DNA from: Liolophura sinensis
Taxonomy: Eukaryota > Mollusca > Polyplacophora > Chitonida > Chitonidae
DNA: 64,000 bases
NCBI RefSeq assembly: GCF_032854445.1
Contig: NC_088304.1
Span: 22,023,704-22,087,703 of the forward strand
Reading direction: 5' to 3'
Translations under genes and position numbers: made by a program
Notes under the pieces: generated by a model
Databases searched by the model: none
What the model saw: only the letters and a program-made list of their open reading frames with translations
What the model was told of the DNA's origin: nothing
In this document: positions 34,898 through 45,225 of the stretch, piece after piece
Position numbering within the stretch: the first letter of the stretch is position 1
How the letters are laid out: each line of letters begins with the position of its first letter

Positions 34898-37800
34898 TGT
34901 CTTCTTTAGACAAAATTATATAGTGGAATTGTGAAGGTCTTAAAGTAAATTTTATTGAAATAACACAGTTAGTTCAATCAGTTAATCCTATTGCCCTTTG
35001 TCTTCAGGAAATTCATCTGAAGACATCTGACAAAGATACAGTAGCCCTTAAAACTTATTCCTTGTACAGCACTTATTCAAATGAAGAAGAGCGGGCTGCG
35101 GGCAGCTCTTCTATCTTCATGAATAACAATATTATTTACAGTCCAGTCTCTCTGGATACAGAGCTTTAGGCTGTGGCCGTTCGTGTTTCACTGTCTGAAA
35201 CAATCACATTATGTTCGGTGTATATACCTCCGAACACTTTTTTGACAGTTTCTCAGTTACATATTTTAATAAAACAACTACCTAAGCCGTTTATTATAAT
35301 GGGAGATTTGAATTCCCATAACCCCCTATGGGGTAGTAATAACATAAATAATAAGGGCAAGATAGTAGAAGACTTCCTATCTCAGGAGGAACTGTGTTAT
35401 TTCAATGATAGTTCTAATACCTATTTACATCCGGTTAATGGCACTTATTCTGCTATCGTTCTCACTATCACAAATTCATCACTTCTCCCGGATTTTTCTT
35501 GGAAGGTGCATGATGATCTTTGTGGTAGTGACCATTTTCCTATTATACTAGAGCATATCACTTTGTTACGGTATTGAAAACAGCAACAGAAAACAGACTC
35601 AGTGACTCAATATTACAATGTAAACAATGCTTTATATATATAAAAAGGGGCGGACAGTTTTACAGACAGTTCAACAACAACAACAACATACACATCAGTA
35701 TTACCGGTCTTTAAAAGTTTCCAGTTCACCTTTGCAACCCAAGGAACGTGTTCCAGGAGATCCAACGTAAAGACCATGGGATAAACACACAATTCACACA
35801 AGTCACAAATTGTCCTAGACAGGTACTTCGCCAGGTTAGCGAACACGAACACAGTACACAGGTTACACAGAACTGGAACAGTCAAGCCTTTGAATGACGT
35901 CACACCCGCAGAGCACAACACAGGGTGAATACAGGCATGGAGGTATAATCCACTTCACATCAGTCACAGCTCCCGCAGAAGCTCACAAACGAGCCGTTCA
36001 GAGACGTAGAGTAATGTCACCTTGTGGCAGAACGAACGTCCTTTGCAAAACTGAAAACTTCAGTTTAGAGTCCTTGACGACCTTGTCGGTCAGGTGAGGT
36101 CAGCGTGTTAAACAAACTACACAGTCACACTGTATAATCATAATAAAGATCCGAACACCAATAAACGTGACTTCCGCAGAAATTCACATAAACCAGACAT
36201 CAGGACTACTGTGGTACACAAACGGTGCCGGCATAAAAATCTGTCCTCCCAAATGAAACTGGCATCACCAGCTCATATAAATATAATGGACTCGATACGA
36301 GAGCGTCGCACACTCTCCTGGCTCCCAGTGGATGCAGCAAAAAAACCTCCTCTCTGCACAGAAAACACGGCTTATATACGGTCCAGGTGGATTCAACTAT
36401 TCTTAGACACAGAATTAACAGCCAATGAACAGCCAGTTAAATAAACAGAGCATTGAACAAGGTGCTTTCGGCCAGGTCCGAGCTGTACAAATATAACAGG
36501 GCCTGTTATGCTTATAACATATAACACAAAGGTCCGCAGACTAACAGTGAAAACATGAAAACGTTAAATAGTCATACATAACAACTTCTAATTCTTTAGA
36601 ACGTTTAGCTAGGTGGAAATTCGATAAAGCAGACTGGTTCGCATTTGAGATGTTCTGTGAGGCTGATATCTCTCCAGAGAATTTCAATGCGGCAGATGAT
36701 CCTATACTAAAATTTACTGAGCTTGTACTACGAGCTGCCGATAGAACTATCCCTAAGACCTCGACAAATCCCCAATCCAAAAGTAAACCCTGGTACGACA
36801 ATGACTGTCGTAAGGCCATAAAGGACCGTAAAAAGGCTGAACGCAGATTTAATCATTGTCCTACTGATAATAATTTAAACCAGGTTCGTATTTTTCGAGC
36901 TAAGGCTCGTCGATTACTCAAGTCCAAAGAGACGATCTTGTTGGCGGAACTTTGTTTCGGGCATTACGTCAAAAGCACTATGCGTAAGGTCTGGAATATG
37001 GTTCAGAAGCTTAAGGGCAACAATAATAAAGCAAAAGTCCAGCATATACCTCTCCATCCCATGTAGGTTATAAGCTAGCTGACAATTTCCAAGACATCTT
37101 CTTCTGAGAATTATACTAAAGAATTTCAACATACTAAAACCCAGATGGAGAAAATTAAATTGCCAATTCCTTCTAAGAATTTAGAAGATTATAATTATCC
37201 TTTTAATATCGAGGAAGTTAAAACTGCATTAAGAAAGGCCCACGATACTGCTTGTGGTTCTGATAACGTATATTATAAGTTTCTGAACCATTTACCACCT
37301 GAGCCACTGGAGACTCTCTTGGACTTGCTTAATGATATTTGGATAACTGGTAATTTTCCATCATCATGGAGGGAGGCCTGTATTATCCCGGTTCCTAAAC
37401 CGGGTAAGGATCATACTGATCCAAATAATTACCGTCCTATAGCTCTTATTAGCTGTGTCTGTAAGACTATGGAACGGATGATTAATGATAGACTTGTTTG
37501 GTTTCTTGAAAACAACAAGTTACTCTCTAATATTCAATGTGGTTTTCGGCAAGGCACATCTACCATGGATCACCTTGTTCGATTTAAAACTTTTATTCGC
37601 AATGGCTTCATCAATAACGAACATGTGGTGTCGATATTTTTGACCTTGAAAAGGCCTACGACACCACATGGAAATATTGTATTTTAATAGACCTGGCGGA
37701 TATGGGATTTAAAAGGTCGATTACCAATATTTATATCACAATTTTTATCTCAACGTCAGTTTAAAGCACGGGTGGGGTCTACTCTTTTTGACTCTTATGA

Positions 37801-39590
37801 GCAGGAAATGGGTGTACCAAAGGGCAGCATTCCATTACCAATTCTGTTAAGCATAAAAATAAATAGCTAGCAAAAACATTACCATCTGGCACAGAGGGTT
37901 CTTTATATGTTGATGACTTCCTTACATGCTACCGAGCTAAGAATATGAATAATATCGAACGTCAGTTGCAGCTTTGTCTCAATAAAATCGAGAAATGGGC
38001 AACTGAAAACGGTTTTAGATTTTCAACATCTAAAACCGTCGGTATGCATTTTTGTAATAAACGGAAACTTCATCTTGACCCTGAGCTTAATTTTTGTGGT
38101 GAACAGATTAAAATTGTTGGAGAAACAAATTTTTTAGGTATAATATTTGACAGTAAGCTATCTTTTATACCTCATATTAAAATGCTTAAGGCTAAATGTA
38201 CAAAGGCTCTCGATATAATTAAGGGCGTGTCTAGCACCGATTGGGTGCTGACCGATCAGTTTTACTTAACTTATATCGTTCTCTGGTGAGGTCTAAATTG
38301 GACTATGGATCCATCATTTACGGTTCCGCTAGGAAATGGTACCTGAAAATGTTGGATCCTTTTCATCACCAAGGTTTGAGGCTTAGCCTTGGTGCTTTTA
38401 GAACCTCCCCAGTAGAGAGTTTATACGTGGAGGCAAATGAGCCTTCTTTATATCACCGACGTATAAAACTGAGCCTTCAATATGGTACTAAGCTTAAAGC
38501 TCATCCAACAAACCCTGCCTACGACTGTGTTTTTAATCCATCATATGTAGATAAATTTTGTAAATGTCCTGACAAGATCCGTCCGTTTGGTCTTCGTATA
38601 CGGGACCATATTGTGGAAGCTAACATCAAGCTAGAGGATATAACTCCAGTGTCTTTTCCGGAGTCACCTTCCTGGCTTCTTCCACACCCTAAACTAATAT
38701 TTGATCTGCGTAAATATAATAATTCAAGTACAAATCCTCTTATAATTCAGCAAAGTTTTGCTGAAATCAAGGCTGATTATATGGATTATAAATTTATATA
38801 TACTGAGGGGTCAAAGGATGGGGACAGAGTTGTGGCTGCGGCTGTGCTAGATCAGCGGGTCACTTCTCTTCGTCTGCCACCTTCATCTTCTATCTTTTCT
38901 GCAGAGGCCAGAGCTATACTCCTGGCCTTATCATATGTTTCCTCAGAGCATGCCCAGCGGACGGTGATTTGCAGCGACTCGCTGTCTTGCCTTTTGGCAA
39001 TTCAGAATAATAAATTTAAAAATCCACTGATAATTGAGATCATAGCCAAACATAGGAAACTAATTAAAAGAGGTAAAGACATTATATTCTGTTGGATACC
39101 AAGTCACAGTGGTATACTTGGAAACACAGTCGTGGACAGGGAAGCGAAAGCTGTCCTGTATAAACCTGTATCTCGGGTTAAAATACCGTATACTGACATA
39201 GAGTCTAATATTCTTAAATATATTCATCGCGTTTAGCAGGGTGAGTGGGACTTGCAGATCCATAATAAAGTGCATGTTATTCATCCTGTTATTGGCTACA
39301 ATGCCTATACTTACCAAATGTCTCGTAGAGACTAAGTAGTTTTAACAAGGTGTCGTATTGAGCATTCACATCTGACACACAATTTCATCTTAGATGGGAG
39401 CAGTGCTCCAGAGTGTGTTCGATCTGATGCTGAATACAGCGTCAAACATATCCTGGTTGACTGTGTAGACTTTGCTCATGTTTGGCAAAGATTCTACACA
39501 GTTATCTCTGTATATGATTTATTTGACAGCATCGCTGGTGATGCTGTCATAAAATATTTGAAGGCCATTGGCCTATATCATAAAATATAA
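34897..39590 (+). pseudogene. LINE ORF2: endonuclease, RT, RNase H (degraded, split by LTR)
   Basis: The start ATG overlaps the ORF1 stop as TAATG, suggesting termination-reinitiation. Endonuclease (34897-35563) shows LCLQEIH, IIMGDLNSHNPLWG and CGSDHFPI, with TAG stops at about 34921 and 35167 where CAG is expected. After the solo LTR the frame resumes with LERLARWKFDKADW. RT shows YRPIALISCVCKTMERM and CGFRQGTSTMDHL, then a shift near 37640, then MGVPKGSI and YVDD (about 37905). Another shift lies near 38245. RNase H (about 38790-39150) has YTEGSKDG (E for the usual D), FSAEARAILLAL, CSDSLSCL and WIPSHSGILGN. The C-terminus, SVKHILVDCVDF, ends at 39590. Confidence 0.88.
35564..36583. mobile_element. 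Solo LTR inside LINE ORF2
   Basis: 1020 bp, TGTTACGG...CATAACA, flanked by the 4-bp duplication ACTT (35560-35563 and 36584-36587). It is unrelated in sequence to the LTRs of the Gmr1-like element. Orientation is uncertain: TATA-like motifs occur on both strands (near 35636 plus; 36371-36378 minus). Removing 1024 bp rejoins the ORF2 reading frame (HIT-SNSLERL). Short ORFs inside it have no recognisable product. Confidence 0.88.
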
Positions 39591-39799
39591 ATTTCAATTG
39601 TCTGAAATATTAATAGATAAAAAGTTATATACATATAGCCTTCCAGGTATAATATTTTTTAAATATGTTGGTTTTCGAGTTTTAACTGTTTTGGTTTTTT
39701 CTTATCTGAGTTTAAACATGTGTGTACTTTTTGTTTTATTTTTGATGTTCTCACCATCATTTCGAAAACCTTAACCGTCTCATGTTTTCACCTTGTTCT

Positions 39800-39860
39800 C
39801 GCCACGATATGGCTGAAATATTGCCGATGTGGCGTTAAGCCATAATCATTCATTCATTCT
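39800..39860 (+). repeat. LINE 3' tail motif shared with SINEs
   Basis: The LINE ends CACGATATGGCTGAAATATT..GGCGTTAAGCC followed by ATTCATTC. Both SINE families in this window end in the same TGAAA-ATT...G-CG-TAA pattern. Confidence 0.7.
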
Positions 39861-39872
39861 AAGTGCTATGCC

Positions 39873-40087
39873 AACATGTAAGCCTCCAGGTTTCCCAGGT
39901 CGACGCATGCGCAACAGACATTGTGGATTAATTTAGTTCGCCTAAAACAGCAAAACTACGTATCCTGGAGAAAACAACTTCAAATAAATGTCGTGGTAAA
40001 ATACTAAGAACAAATGAATAAAACCTAAACAAATTCAGCTTCACGTAGATAGTAGACAAGAGAAGAGCTTTGGACGTTTATGATAAG
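39873..40087. repeat. Array unit H, right part; end of array
   Basis: The remainder of the variant unit after the LINE. It contains a deletion relative to 7180-7490. Homology to the array ends after GATAAG at 40087, the same point at which homology ends at 7619 in unit C. This suggests a shared natural boundary of the variant unit. Confidence 0.75.
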
Positions 40088-40812
40088 GAAATAATGGACC
40101 CCCACACAAGAATTAAAAGATTATCCTACAATTTGTATACAATGAAATACAATGGTTAAAATGAGATTTGTATTAAACGATGTTTTACATACAGACACAC
40201 GCTTCATGCACACGCACTTTAGTAGGGGATCTTTAACAGGTCCGCGCTCTAACGGCTCGGTAAACTTCCTCCAAGTAGAGTGTCTGCTTCGGGACCGGTA
40301 GATCCAGGATCAATCCTTGATCGAGTCACACCTAAGACTTTAAAAGAGGAAGTTATAACTGTTTGTTTCACAGAATTTCACACACAGTGTAAGCCATGCC
40401 ACTAGAACATGTACAACTGCCGGTATTTTCCAGGGTGTATCCTTTTCAAATTGCACGTTCCACCTCAATTTCTGCCACGGATCAGCTGCCCATTAACTTA
40501 GTTGACAAACTCTTTCAAGACTTCAGCAAATTTAAAGAACTTTCAGTCATCCACATGTAATTTAATCACTTCTTCACTTCTGAAATTGGTGGTTGATCTG
40601 ATTTTTTAGCGCGCTTTACAGCTGCTATACTCAATTTCAAAATATCACTTGTCAGATTTGAGATGATGTTTATATAAACGTGTTTTTGATGTTTATAAAT
40701 GACGGCCTGTGCACTGCCAGACACTATATGCTAAGCAAAGTAGTCTGAAGAAATATCTGGATTTTATGCCCCCCCCCCTAAAGTAGTGTCAATAGAAGGT
40801 ATATGATAAATA
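40088..40812. other. Unique sequence after the array
   Basis: Apart from the SINE fragment I see no gene, exon or element. It contains a run of nine C at about 40771. Confidence 0.6.
40283..40356 (+). mobile_element. SINE fragment, same family as 31186-31552
   Basis: GTGTCTGCTTCGGGACCGGT and the following ~55 bases match the tRNA-like head of the 31186 SINE in the opposite orientation, including the GGATCAATCC B-box and CACACCTAAGACTTTAAAAG. Both ends are missing. Confidence 0.75.
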
Positions 40813-40977
40813 GATTATCATTACACTGCGCAGATCTGCATCGTCGCATCTGCTCTCGTTCTCTGCAGTTGCATCGCCGTATCGACCTCGCCCCGCGGGC
40901 TCGGTCGATACGGCGACGCAACCGCAGAGAACTCGAGCAGACACGACGATGCAGATCAGCACAGTCTGATGATAATC
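40813..40977. repeat. 165-bp imperfect palindrome
   Basis: Arms of about 75 nt, GATTATCATTACACTGCGCA.. and the complement of ..TCTGATGATAATC, pair with roughly 85-90 percent identity around a short GC-rich centre, CGCCCCGCGGGC. Both arms contain CGATACGGCG-type and TGCATCGTCG blocks. Confidence 0.9.
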
Positions 40978-40991
40978 TCTATGTGTTTACC

Positions 40992-41195
40992 GATGTTGAT
41001 AGGCTACACCACAAAGGGGTTAGCCTATCACTGATGCTGATAGGCTATACCACAAAGGGGTTGGCCTATCACTGATGCTGATAGGCTACACCACAAAGGG
41101 GTTAGCCTATCACTGATGCTGACAGGCTACACCACAAAGGGGTTAGCCTATCACTAATGTTGATAGGCTGCACCACAAAGGGGTTAGCCTATCAC
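40992..41195. repeat. Five 41-bp tandem repeats, each a hairpin
   Basis: Five successive units contain GATAGGCTA, a 14-nt CACCACAAAGGGGT loop and TAGCCTATC, a perfect 9-bp stem in most units. Some units carry compensated or single changes (ACAGGCTA, GGCTGC, TTGGCC). The array starts 14 bases after the 165-bp palindrome. Confidence 0.92.
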
Positions 41196-42485
41196 GGATC
41201 CGGGTGATTTCATCATGGCACTCACACTATTTTCGTACAAGCTACGCGTACATGTATGCTACTGGATATGCTTGCTTTATGTCGCCTGTCACGCTCCAAA
41301 CCCCACTGTGAAAATGACTTCTGATTATAAACCATTAAAGGCAAGTAATCAAAGACAGTGTGTATGTGTGAATTGCTCAGCATAGTTATGTTTGAGTGCT
41401 CTCCCCTTTCATGTCAGACACACTTAAAAGAAAATTTGACTTGGTATTATCTCCCTTGGTTATGATACACCACAACAAAAACGACGATGACAATTACCTT
41501 GAGCAAGCTTGGTTCGGGTCGAATCTAGTTCCAGTCAAACAAGATAATATTTTTTCACCAATGTGCATTTAAAACCTAATGTGAGTTGATGAGCGTTGGG
41601 ACAATCCAAACCTCAAGCAAGCTAACAGGCCAGAAGTTACGAATTTAATCAGAAACTATGACGTTAGTTTTATGCGAATACAAATGAGGTTTCATAAATA
41701 CACTTTCTACTACAGACACTGAACTATTGGCTCTTTATAATCGACTTACATCACTTGCCGCCAGTGAGCACCGGGTAGACATCGTGAACAAGTTGAACTT
41801 CATGTAATCAGACAGGAAGTGATGTCAGAAGAAATAAATGTAACCCCTCCTTAAATTGCTGGTGATACACACGACAGGACCCCAGAGACGTATCTCCAAA
41901 AAGGTTTGTTTATAGAATAAATCTGTATTCGCCCGTCTAGGACACACGTGTTTTTGGATTAAAGTCAGAGCACTTCAAATTCAAAGTTACATAATAGATT
42001 TACATGGTTTGAACATCAATGAACTACGAGTACAGTTACACGAAAGTTTAACCTTATTAAACCACAGTTTGAACTGGGTAACCGATGTACAATCTATGTC
42101 AAGGGAAAATACATTTATTAACATTCGGCTCGTGATCATATATGGCGTGGACTTCTCGTTGTGTATACTACGACGTTAATTTCCCTCATATCAAAGACGT
42201 GAAGACATTTATGTCAGTGGAATCATTTGAACCAACGAATGACACCGTTAAAGTAACATTATCCTAACTTTCACTTGGCTTACATATAAACAATATTACT
42301 AACCATTCAAATAACTATTCCACGTATTGCATTGCGGGTATGTGCAACACAACTGAATAGTTCGCGCCAGTAACTTTAACATTATAGACCTGGGGTCGCT
42401 ACACAGCAAAACTTGTTTAACAGGATTAGTCAAAATACAACAGCAAAACACTGTTCGTTATTCTCGCCTTAATTCGACCTACTCA
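41196..42485. other. Unique intergenic sequence
   Basis: No convincing exon, RNA gene or element was found here. Confidence 0.5.
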
Positions 42486-42605
42486 TAATTTTTTATTTAT
42501 TTGATTGGTGTTTAATGCCGTATTCAAGAATATTTCACTTGTACGACGGCGGCCAGCATTATGGTGGGTGGAAACAGGGCAGAGCCCGGGGGAAACCCAC
42601 GTGTT
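42486..42605 (-). mobile_element. V-type SINE, 3' fragment
   Basis: TTTATTTATTTGATTGGTGT.. followed by ACGACGGCGGCCAGCATTAT and GGGCAGAGCCCGGGGGAAAC is the 3' half of the SINE whose full copy is at 58767-59028, in minus orientation. The tRNA-like head is missing. Confidence 0.85.
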
Positions 42606-43205
42606 TTGGGATTTAGTCACTAACCCTCTCAAGCTACATTATACTGTCACATACATAGGAATATCGACAGTCTGTTACACAAACACCTTTTTTTTTGTCT
42701 CTGAATTTATTTGCAACATAGGCTTTTGAATTTTTCAATAGTGACAGATTATCTCAAACACTCAATTTGAGTATATACTTTAAAGGTGCAACACAAAAAG
42801 AAAGAAAAACCTGCAGTGAATTTCTCACTGACTTGTTTCATTTTCATGTTTAATAAAAAAATATCTCCATTAACTTGCCAGAAAGACGAAGCCCGAGAGA
42901 AATGTGTATGAGCCGGATTTGAAGTCGTGAGATCCGCGGGAAGGGATATGAATAAAAGGCCACATAAAACCATTCTGAGAAGTCTAGTTTCGCTTTTGTA
43001 ATACTTACACTCTGAGTGAGTTCCTGGCCACGGAAACGTGACACAAGCACTTATTTAGTTTTCAGTCGACAGAAACCATAATGGAGCTTCCGACAGCCGG
43101 AAGCATAAGATAAATCGCCATGTGGAGTTCTCGATATTCACGGGAACCTGTCCGAAATGATGCGATACATAAAACTGGAAACCTATCATTTCACGCAGTG
43201 TTAGA
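42606..43205. other. Unique intergenic sequence
   Basis: Nothing recognisable apart from short AT-rich stretches. Confidence 0.5.
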
Positions 43206-43573
43206 CGGGGTGAGTGAGTGCTTGGAATTTAGCGTCGTACTTAACAATTTTTCAGTCATATGACGACGAAGGAGTCCTTAGGGTGCATGTACGTGTAATG
43301 TGCCTCTTTGATGCAGGACGGATTTCCACCGCTCTTTTATCTAGTGCTGCTTCACTGAAACTGCTTACCGAAGACCAGTAAGTCGCCCCAGTCGAGCCAC
43401 TATACTGATACGAGTCAACCAATCGTTGCACTTCCCCTTAATGCTGAACGCCAAGCGAGGAAGCTACAAGCTTCTTCTTTTAAGGTCTTAGGTGTGACCC
43501 GACCCAGGATTGACCCTAAATCTACCGCGGCCGATGCGGACCCTCTACCAACTAAACAATCGGGGCCAGTCAC
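43206..43573 (-). mobile_element. tRNA-derived SINE, second full-length copy
   Basis: Same family and orientation as the 31186 SINE: GAGTGAGTG tail at left, tRNA-like head at right (CTCTACCAACTAAACAATCG). Flanks AGTGTTAGA and AGCGTTAGA suggest a duplicated target with one mismatch. It is more diverged than the copy in the array. Confidence 0.85.
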
Positions 43574-44930
43574 AGCGTTAGAGATTTACTACTGATTATC
43601 TCTGTTTTCCGGTGTTGTTTATTTTTGCAACGCTTTTTGACAGTTTTCGGCAACACGACACCTTGACAACTGGTTTCGTGAGATAGGAGGAGACTATACG
43701 AGATACTGGGTTATACAGACTGTGATCAGAATATTTCATACAAAACCAGAATGACCGCACATTCGCAGCTGTCACCATGCCATGCACGAGAATTTGTCCT
43801 CATTTATGTGGGGATTAATTGTAGATTCACAAATGGAATACAGAATTAGCTGTGGAATGCCGTGGGCAGTCAGTAGCCTGTTATATGTACAAACCTAGAA
43901 TGAAATATATAACGGTACCTACAATTCTATACGTAGACAAATAAGCATGCTCTTAAATGGTTAGGCCTACTGATGTTTAACTCTACAGATGAAAAAGCCA
44001 TGCTGTTGAAGAGATATAAAATATGTAGCATTCAGTTCAATGAGGTCAATAACGACTCAAAAGTGTGTTTATTTTTGATAATTTCTTTGCTGGCTTTTTT
44101 GTTAGGCCAAACTCGATGAACGGCAGCCAGATGAATTGGCGCTGGCGGGTTTGTGGGTGAATGGGGGTATATAGCAGTACTAGTGCTTCGTAAAAAGTTA
44201 GAACGTCATATTATTGATTTAATTAAATGCATCTCTTGACGGATGCTTTTAAAAAAAATCGATTTCAAGTAATGTCCGTTCCAGTCGTCATTTTTGTTAC
44301 ATAATGCTTACTGTTAAAACTTACTCCGACTTGATCACGATCGGTAGATGAGGAATTATTTAACTTCTCAACAAACAATAAATTTTGACAAGATACAATT
44401 ATGCTGCATGCAATTTCACGCTTATCAAATATGTGCTACTACTACTACTAATTAGCTAAAAAAACAACAACAACAACAAAAATTGTTGTAGTGAGATAAC
44501 TATTTAATCACAGTTAGGGAATATCGTATCTATTAGGTAATTTTGGCATAGCGTTTTTCGGTTGTTTTGTAAGTAGACAGAGACTGTGTATGCTCTGCCA
44601 GAATAGTTACCTACATGAGCGTTCGCTATTAACAGACGAATCAGTACAGAGGTTGGTAGTTTGCTCTTTATGTAAGCTCGGTAAACGTCCAGTTTCTGCG
44701 CCTTTCTGATTATACACCTCCCGTCATTACAAATAACTTCCACTGGCGTGTGACATTTATTTCCTCTACAACAACACAACAAGCTAGACAGAGAAAAAAA
44801 ATACCTTCCGCTTCAAAAAAGTAGGACGGGCTCGAAAGCGTTTGCAATCCATGTCCAAGCTGACACTACACTGCGGCTCGGCGGACAGCGGCAAAGGATA
44901 TACTGCATGGTGTTGCGACCTGGACTCGCT
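43574..44930. other. Sequence upstream of the membrane-protein gene
   Basis: No exon was recognised. There are short microsatellite-like runs (CTA at about 44440, CAA at about 44466). Distal regulatory sequence of the downstream gene could lie here, but no specific element is identifiable. Confidence 0.4.
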
Positions 44931-44941
44931 CTACTAAACTG

Positions 44942-44949
44942 TATAAATA
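44942..44949 (+). promoter_or_regulatory. TATA box of the TSP1 membrane-protein gene
   Basis: TATAAATA lies about 160 bases upstream of the start codon. A transcription start near 44970-44980 would give a 5' leader of about 135 bases. Confidence 0.6.
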
Positions 44950-45110
44950 GTCGAACCAGCCCAGCTGGTGAACTTTTTCAAACCCGTCTCATACACCTTC
45001 TATATGCTGTCAAACTTGTCCGTGTAGTAGTTAGAGCAGAACCTCTGCGACGCAGTCCGATTTCGTAGAACTACCAGGTCCTTTACTTTCTCCGTTCTGT
45101 CTTCAGCGAG

Positions 45111-45225
45111 ATGGACTCTCGGACAGTCCTCAGGCAGCTGTTTCAAGTCGCTGCCGGGGTTATGATATTGACTACAGCCGTCGCCAATGAGGACCCTACG
45201 GAGGAAGGAACCGAAGTCATCGGCA
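45111..45225 (+). CDS. Exon 1: signal peptide
   Basis: MDSRTVLRQLF followed by a hydrophobic core, QVAAGVMILTTAVA, then acidic NEDPTEEGTEV. This is a typical secretory leader with likely cleavage after AVA. The donor is GGCA|GTAAGC, leaving phase 1. The start ATG lies within AGCGAGATGG. Confidence 0.85.

Larger units (their letters stand above)
32961..39856 (+). mobile_element. LINE of I/Nimb-like type with nested solo LTR
   Basis: Flanked by a 16-bp duplication, TTCTAAGTGCTATGCC (32945-32960 and 39857-39872). It has a 5' leader of about 600 bp, ORF1 with three CCHC knuckles, and ORF2 with apurinic endonuclease, RT and RNase H. The 3' end, GATATGGCTGAAATATTGCC.., finishes in ATTC repeats. 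RNase H and three zinc knuckles place it in the I superfamily; Nimb is my best guess. A 1020-bp solo LTR is inserted in ORF2. Several in-frame stops and frameshifts show it is inactive. Confidence 0.92.

Noticed and set aside
40992-41195. Possible CRISPR-like array
   Set aside because: The units are contiguous, without unique spacers, and the context is eukaryotic.
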